From Saxidomus purpurata (lineage: Eukaryota; Mollusca; Bivalvia; Venerida; Veneridae): a stretch of 64,000 nucleotides of DNA. Both the position numbers and the translations under genes were made by a program. The stretch is from contig JAFMSR010000002.1 in assembly GCA_022818135.1 (NCBI GenBank), positions 40,691,369 to 40,755,368 of the forward strand, read 5' to 3'. Numbering within the stretch: position 1 is the stretch's first letter; the number at the start of each line of letters is the position of its first letter. Positions 60,501 through 64,000 of this stretch are shown in pieces. The notes under the pieces were generated by a model. It did not search any database. It saw nothing but the letters and a program-made list of their open reading frames with translations, and was not told where the DNA came from.

Positions 60501-61801
60501 AGATTGGACTATTTATCGGTTTTCTTCACAATCAACACTCTGTAAACTGCTTGATTCAGACACCAATTCTACACTGCTTATGTCATATTGGAAATGGTTC
60601 GAAGTTTCAGGGGACACAATAACAGTTCAAGTTATGAAAAATATTGGTTATGAGTACAGATAAAAGATGTCACAGTTTCTTTTGATAAATGACGTCACTG
60701 TGTAAACAAAAACAAGAACAAAACAATAAATAAAGGCAGTGTAAATGGTAATGGAAAATTTATCAAGTTAACTGGATGTGTGTCATCCATTGGATCCCCC
60801 CAAACTCCCCCTCCTCCCGCTTTACCTCTGGTCGGGACAACCAAGTCATCCACAGTATAAATTGAACAGCCAAAACATGATGTGCAAGCAATTTTGTTCA
60901 TGGTCGGTTTATTGCAGAATAACCCAAATAACATTTGTTCTATGTGTATGTAGGTCATTCAGCGTGCAGCTCGCATTATTTTACAAAGCCCCTTTAAATC
61001 GAACTCTTTAGAGTTATTTAAAGCATTGCAATGGATGACTTTTGAAAATAGATCCATATATCATGCTGCATTAATGGTATTTAAATGTAAGAATGGATTG
61101 TTTCCTGATTACATGTCAGATCTTTTAACTTTTTCAAGTAATGAACACTATGACCTAAGATCTAAAGAACGTAAAGATCTCATAATGCCAAAACATAAGA
61201 CTAAATATATGAAAGATACATTTACATATCAAAGTAGCTATATTTGGAATCTTCTACCTTTGAATATTAGACAGATTAATTCATTAAATTCTTTTAAGTA
61301 TAATTTACGCAAGTTTATACTTAATATGCAATTTTCGTAAATGATTCATATAGAATTTTTCGTATGAATGTATTTATTGTTTTTAAAGTTAACAAAAAAT
61401 TACCAATGTACAGGTTGTTTAGTTATACGGCCATGTATGTTGAAGGAAAGAATGTGTATACATTTTGAAATGTTTCAATTGAACTGCTTTTTCTAGATCA
61501 ATGAGTGTTTGTCGGGTACGTCTGCTATTGTTAATATTGCTTTAGAAAATGTTCATTCATTCATTCACTAATTCATGCTGCATTATTTTTTCCTCTAAGA
61601 ATTCATTCATTCACTCACTCACTCACTCACTCACTCACTCACTCACTCACTCACTCACTCACTCAATCACTCAATCACTCAATCATTCAATCATTCAATC
61701 GTTTATTGTATAAATGTTATTTCTTTTCAGAAGGCCACATTGTAAATAAGTCAAATGTTTTGTACGTTTACTTAATGTGTTTTACCTTCTATAAATAAAG
61801 A

Positions 61802-61840
<39 letters not shown>

Positions 61841-62065
61841 CTGGTCGTGTTAGAAGAAACAATTATTTACCCAGGTTAGCAATATATGGCCCTCTTGGCC
61901 CTCTTGTTTGATAAGTTGAACAGCATTTAGCTGCAAAATATTGTAGATTAGCGTGTTAGATGTATGTACTTGTTATAGTATGATTGGTGTTGACTAATTT
62001 AATTATTGAGTCCATCTATCTCGTTACAGAGTAGTGGGTCGGATTCAGAGCAAAAAGATGCTGAG
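46424..62065 (+). CDS. CARD plus coiled-coil adaptor (CARD9/CARD11-like), 3' end outside the window
   Basis: Exons in consistent phase: 46424-46601, 47477-47605, 53267-53433, 54019-54121, 55783-55929, 56525-56568, 57042-57191, 58905-59030, 59807-59992 and 62030-62065, giving 422 codons with no stop. Residues about 8-95 form a CARD: FLEKLISEDVLTIDDKEVI, NKLIEILMTRGERGYGKFLE and FGYPHVYQDVTKKEP, matching the GYVxFLExLExxYPxLYKxVTGKEP end of CARD9/CARD11. From residue about 105 nearly everything is heptad-like coiled coil (LRIIRNLPNLLEQMK, ARLDILEQELDNYK, LVREKKELFEQNHRLEAEL). Residues 242-256 (VPVRESPRSSP) and 390 onward are Ser-rich breaks that could be phosphorylation linkers. In vertebrates such proteins join immune receptors to BCL10/MALT1 and NF-kB (established); a similar role here is inference. 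Donors GTTATT after exons 3 and 5 are weak. Whether PDZ/SH3/GUK domains follow cannot be seen. Confidence 0.87.
47940..47985. repeat. Short (AT)n stretch
   Basis: ATATATAC then (AT)n in intron 2 of the CARD gene. Confidence 0.6.
48245..48598. repeat. 27-bp minisatellite, about 13 copies
   Basis: Units like GAATAATTGTTGTCACTCTT then TGAGAAT, 27 bp, about thirteen times, with sub-variants (TTCAGATT, TTGAGAGT, GTTGGCAC). The length is a multiple of three, so several frames on both strands stay open (up to 115 codons, with 9-residue repeats such as SKSDNNYSF). They are repeat artefacts in an intron of the CARD gene. Confidence 0.92.
48862..50132. mobile_element. pogo/Tigger-like DNA transposon remnant with TA target duplication
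   Basis: The left terminus CAGTAAAACTTTGCTAACTC (48862 on) and the right terminus, reading CAGTAAAACTTCGATAACTC on the minus strand (ending 50132), are inverted repeats of at least 20 bp, 18 identical. TA flanks both ends (48860-48861 and 50133-50134). Terminus CAGT plus TA duplication is typical of pogo-type elements. No transposase frame survives in the 1.27 kb, and a SINE is nested inside. Confidence 0.8.
49228..49600 (+). mobile_element. tRNA-Thr-derived SINE, nested in the pogo-like element
   Basis: The head has box A-like ACCAATAGTTAACGCGCTGG, an anticodon arm CTGGA-CTTGTAA-TCCAG (anticodon TGT, Thr) and box B GGTTCGATCCC. Acceptor and T-stem pairing is imperfect, so it is a SINE head rather than a working tRNA. 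The tail carries GGATGAGACCTAAAGGGATG, close to the GGATGAGACGTTAAA core motif shared by several marine SINE families, and a duplicated block (GGGATGTCTCTAGAACGGGA / GGGGTGTCTCTGGAACAGGA). Confidence 0.7.
51483..51522. repeat. Homopolymer C(40)
   Basis: Forty consecutive C in intron 2 of the CARD gene. On either side the flanks repeat (AATACTTGTA, CACAAGATGT/ACCAGATGT, ATCTATATGTA, AGTTGTTAGGTTTAGCAA), about 170 bp apart, so a local duplication surrounds the tract. The exact length may be an assembly approximation. Confidence 0.8.
53923..53970. repeat. C(18) tract followed by CCCTCCCCC and (CA)n
   Basis: Poly-C, then AGCCCTCCCCCACAAACACA in intron 3 of the CARD gene, about 50 bp upstream of the 54019 exon. 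Confidence 0.8.
55040..55375 (+). repeat. Dispersed repeat shared with 41985-42250
   Basis: Starts after CCCGCTTAGTGGTAGGAGAC and carries GGATGGATTTTATTGAAACT, TTGTTGGCATTTTCCGGTTC (twice), AAACCCTAACCCTAGCCCCA and CACATGAATGATCAGTGCCA. A further short copy with GGTACCAAGCC and TGCATATTCTTAGCAT lies at 56095-56180. Confidence 0.6.
57209..57682 (+). mobile_element. ATGCCCCCGAAGGG-type dispersed element, full copy
   Basis: Starts TATGCCCCCGAAGGGCGGCA then a TCTGTCCGTCCGTCCGTC run, two units with GTCTAGCACATCAAG, TGTGTCGCGTGCAAGACCCA and CTCAAAGGTCAAGGTCA, and ends TCGGGGGCATTCGTCACTTG, GAGGGACAGCTCTTGTTATG. The inverted copies are 36150-36965 and 22835-23158. It lies directly after the 57042-57191 exon of the CARD gene, beginning only 18 bp past its donor. 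Confidence 0.65.
57945..58815 (+). mobile_element. AGCTCAC-family element, copy D
   Basis: It begins AGCCCACTTGGTAAAAAGTG with a weakened hairpin and contains GGTATGTTTCTTGCATGAAG, CATGCAAAGCTCTGGTTGCC, CCTCTACCAAGTTTGTTCAA and GTCACTTGATTTTACATGGG. It ends GGGGTCATCATGGCCCCTTTGTTAT. An additional unit (CTTTGACCTTGGGTGACC) lies at 58600-58640. Its 83-codon frame is repeat noise. Confidence 0.65.
60953..61840 (+). pseudogene. LINE 3' end: RT C-terminal region with (ATT)n tail
   Basis: The plus frame VIQRAARIILQSPFKSNS, then a LFKALQWM motif, through ALMVFKCKNGLFPDYMSDL to IWNLLPLNIRQINSLNSFK, is the well-known C-terminal region of CR1/Jockey reverse transcriptases, about 125 codons with no internal stop. 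3' UTR-like sequence follows, then AATAAAGATTTTATTATT and an (ATT)n tail. It is 5'-truncated and lies within the last sequenced intron of the CARD gene. The long intact frame suggests a fairly recent insertion. Confidence 0.8.
61603..61702. repeat. (ACTC)n then (ATTCAATC)n microsatellite
   Basis: About fifteen ACTC units followed by AATC variants, in the 3' part of the LINE remnant. Confidence 0.9.
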
Positions 62066-62725
62066 GTAAGACATTTACTGGTACCCATCTCAACATAGCT
62101 TACGTAGCTAGACCAGGTGCAAACTGATTATTCATGTAGTAGAGCCAGGTTAGAAGCTATTGTCTGCTGTTCAAAGCTAGATAGAAAGTGTGTCTCCATG
62201 GAATTGGCTCATCTAGCACAGGCACAGTTCAGATACAGTTATTATTAAATACAAACGTGTTTTTGATCTGGGATTTCCTCTGATATTTCATGTACTATTT
62301 TCACCATGCTGGGGGTAGATAGAGCTGCTTCTGACCAGTGTAGATCATTTTAATGTACATTGTAGTCTGCTCATAGTCTACACTGCTCATAGTCTACACT
62401 GATCATAGTTTGTAAGCTTTAATTGAATATTACTATGAACAGTAAATTGTACATGCCTAAGAAAAAGAGAAGTAGGCTATATTAAAGTTTATTTCAGATG
62501 TTTTGGCAATTACGGTAAATTTTTTAAACGTACATGGTGGAGCTGATTTAATATTCAGGTGCCTACTTGTAGACATGATGGTTATAGCGTAGATCAGTCC
62601 TGTGACTCATGAAATAGTGCTTTGGTGACAGAATGATATTTGGTGGTAGCTATGGATACTGTCAAGTTGTTGTTGTTTGTCAAAAGCATGGTTGAGTTTG
62701 CAGAGATGGGTTCTTGGGTGTTGTT

Positions 62726-62757
62726 TTTTTTTTTTTTTTTTTTTTAGGGGGGGGGAA
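62726..62757. repeat. T(20) tract followed by a G-rich run
   Basis: Homopolymer T, then AGGGGGGGGG, intron sequence of the CARD gene. Confidence 0.8.
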
Positions 62758-62869
62758 TAATTTAGGTCAGGTGCTAAAATGTTCTTTTTAACATTTTTAT
62801 CATTAAGGAGTATGGGTGGGTATATATATCTATATAGGAGGGTGTATCATGGTAACAGAAATTGACTGT

Positions 62870-63395
62870 ATCAGATCAGGGGGGTGAACGTAGCCCCGTT
62901 TCTTCAGAGGGTTAAGCGACGAACCGGTATCTGCGGAGGAAAAATGGCGGATTGTGTTGTTTGAAAATGAAAGTAGGGCCATATTTTGACATGTAAGTAT
63001 ACTTTTAGCATACTTTGAAATCTGTGAGTACTTTCATCAGGTGAAGAAATATATAATCTTCAATCGGCTTTTCGTTTTAGCTTCGTAGGTGCCATACTTT
63101 AGTCTGTTTGCTTGAACATTGTCTGCAACGATCGATGTTTACAAATGCAAAACGATCGACTCCCGATATTCTTGCGTCATTTCCAAGGCAAAAACATGGG
63201 CTCTGTACCTTGTTTTACAAGTTAACATTGCAGCTATACCCACTGTAAATTGTTGTGCCGGTGACGGTGACTACATGGACTATATGGCCGAAAGAATTAG
63301 TATTATGCACTTTTTGGTCTCTGCAGAGAGTACTACGCAAGTTTTGGTATCTGCCTTCGTTAACAAAAGTATTCTTACAGACATTAGTTAAACGG
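62870..63395. other. CG-bearing stretch in the CARD gene intron
   Basis: GGGGGGTGAACGTAGCCCCG, TTAAGCGACGAACCGGTATC and AAAATGGCGGATTGTG give a local CpG-rich patch unlike the neighbouring intron. The frame at 63119-63391 (90 codons) has no known motif. It could be an internal promoter or part of the transposon that ends at 63460; I cannot decide. Confidence 0.25.
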
Positions 63396-63460
63396 AAAAA
63401 TGTGTCGGTATCGATGTTAATCATTACTTGATAATACACCGAAACCAACAATTATCCTGT
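63396..63460 (+). repeat. Palindromic dispersed element, end fragment (copy 5)
   Basis: TGTGTCGGTATCGATGTTAA then TAATACACCGAAACCAACAA and TTATCCTGTA: the TTGGTATCG and ACCAACAATTATCCT ends of the 2768-3200 element brought close together, as expected after internal deletion. Confidence 0.6.
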
Positions 63461-63923
63461 ATATCTTAACTTGTTCCAATAAACATCTGACATTGAAAAT
63501 TCATAAATGTTTACCTCACCCACCAAGTCATTTACATGCGTTTTGGACACCTAGTTACTCCAGACCCTTGTTGTTGCTCTACAATGCAAAATTGTGATGT
63601 TGTATTTGGCTTTAAAATGCCTTCGCTAGATACTGGTATTGTGACTTGGCGATCGGCAGGCTATTAGACTTTGATATACATGTATATCTCTTTTGAGGTG
63701 TATAATAGCGTTGATTGATTGTCGAAGCAGGGATAAAGACTAACATTTCGGCCTGGTGGCCAACTGGACCATTAACTATTGAATCACGGTGGCCCAGAGA
63801 AAAAAGTGTTGGTCCAACTATTTCAATAATACAATTACGCAAATTCATATCGGAAAATGTTTATTATGTTATACAACAAGCATACATGTACTTAATTAAT
63901 TAACATTTGTTTTCTCATTTAAG

Positions 63924-64000
63924 TGCAAAGTACACGGATACTGTCACACTACAAGGACTTTGAACAATTTCAACAGTCTCTGTTACAATCAAATGAATCC
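63924..64000 (+). CDS. Possible next exon of the CARD gene (partial)
   Basis: After TTTCTCATTTAAG an open stretch reaches the window end. One frame reads ILSHYKDFEQFQQSLLQ, which looks coding and helical, but it needs a preceding exon ending in phase 1, whereas the 62030-62065 exon ends in phase 0. An unseen intermediate exon would solve this. The phase-0 frame is also open. Weak call. Confidence 0.25.

Noticed and set aside
63119..63391. 90-codon plus frame with Cys residues
   Set aside because: No known motif, no phase link to the CARD exons, ends at the palindromic repeat fragment.

Overview
This window is nuclear DNA from an animal, most likely a bivalve mollusc. It is AT-rich, has short coding exons separated by long introns with GT...AG borders, uses AATAAA poly(A) signals and is CpG-poor apart from a few islands. 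It is crowded with decayed non-LTR retrotransposons, fold-back elements, minisatellites and a dispersed family whose ends read like AGCTCACCTGAGCAC, which I associate with bivalve genomes. The species cannot be told from the sequence alone. No bacterial, viral, CRISPR or rRNA feature was seen.

Six genes can be assembled from splice sites and reading phase. (1) 5564-18198 (+): nine exons, 480 residues, a Ser/Arg/Lys-rich protein with a coiled-coil-like C-terminus that I do not recognise. (2) 18851-19863 (-): a two-exon, 138-residue orphan reading frame, tail-to-tail with gene 1, whose ATG abuts a mobile element. (3) 21704-23938 (-): three exons, 324 residues, a complete fold-type-II PLP enzyme of the threonine dehydratase/serine racemase family, with dehydratase-like signature residues. 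(4) 29106-29846 (+): one coding exon, 246 residues, a TMEM186 homologue (mitochondrial complex I assembly). (5) 35584-38068 (-): three coding exons, 312 residues, a homologue of human C7orf50. (6) 46424-62065 and beyond (+): at least ten exons, a CARD plus coiled-coil adaptor of the CARD9/CARD11 type, unfinished at the right edge.

Layout. 1-5.5 kb is repeat (inverted-repeat element, RT-coding LINE debris, palindromic elements). 5.5-18.5 kb is gene 1, with LINE debris and minisatellites in its introns. 18.8-24 kb holds two minus-strand genes. 24.8-27.5 kb is a fold-back, a CpG-rich island and a composite repeat. 29-30 kb is the TMEM186 gene. 30-35.3 kb is repeat with nested inserts. 35.5-38.1 kb is the C7orf50 gene. 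38.1-46.4 kb has no recognisable gene. 46.4-64 kb is the CARD gene, whose introns carry a pogo-like element, a SINE, LINE debris and simple repeats.

The genes do not form one pathway: the order reflects ordinary animal gene neighbourhoods (innate immune adaptor, amino-acid metabolism, mitochondrial assembly, nucleolar-type basic protein). The most unusual structure is the dispersed family with hairpin ends and internal tandem units, which reads like a Helentron/pearl-type non-autonomous element. One copy directly abuts the start of the orphan gene.
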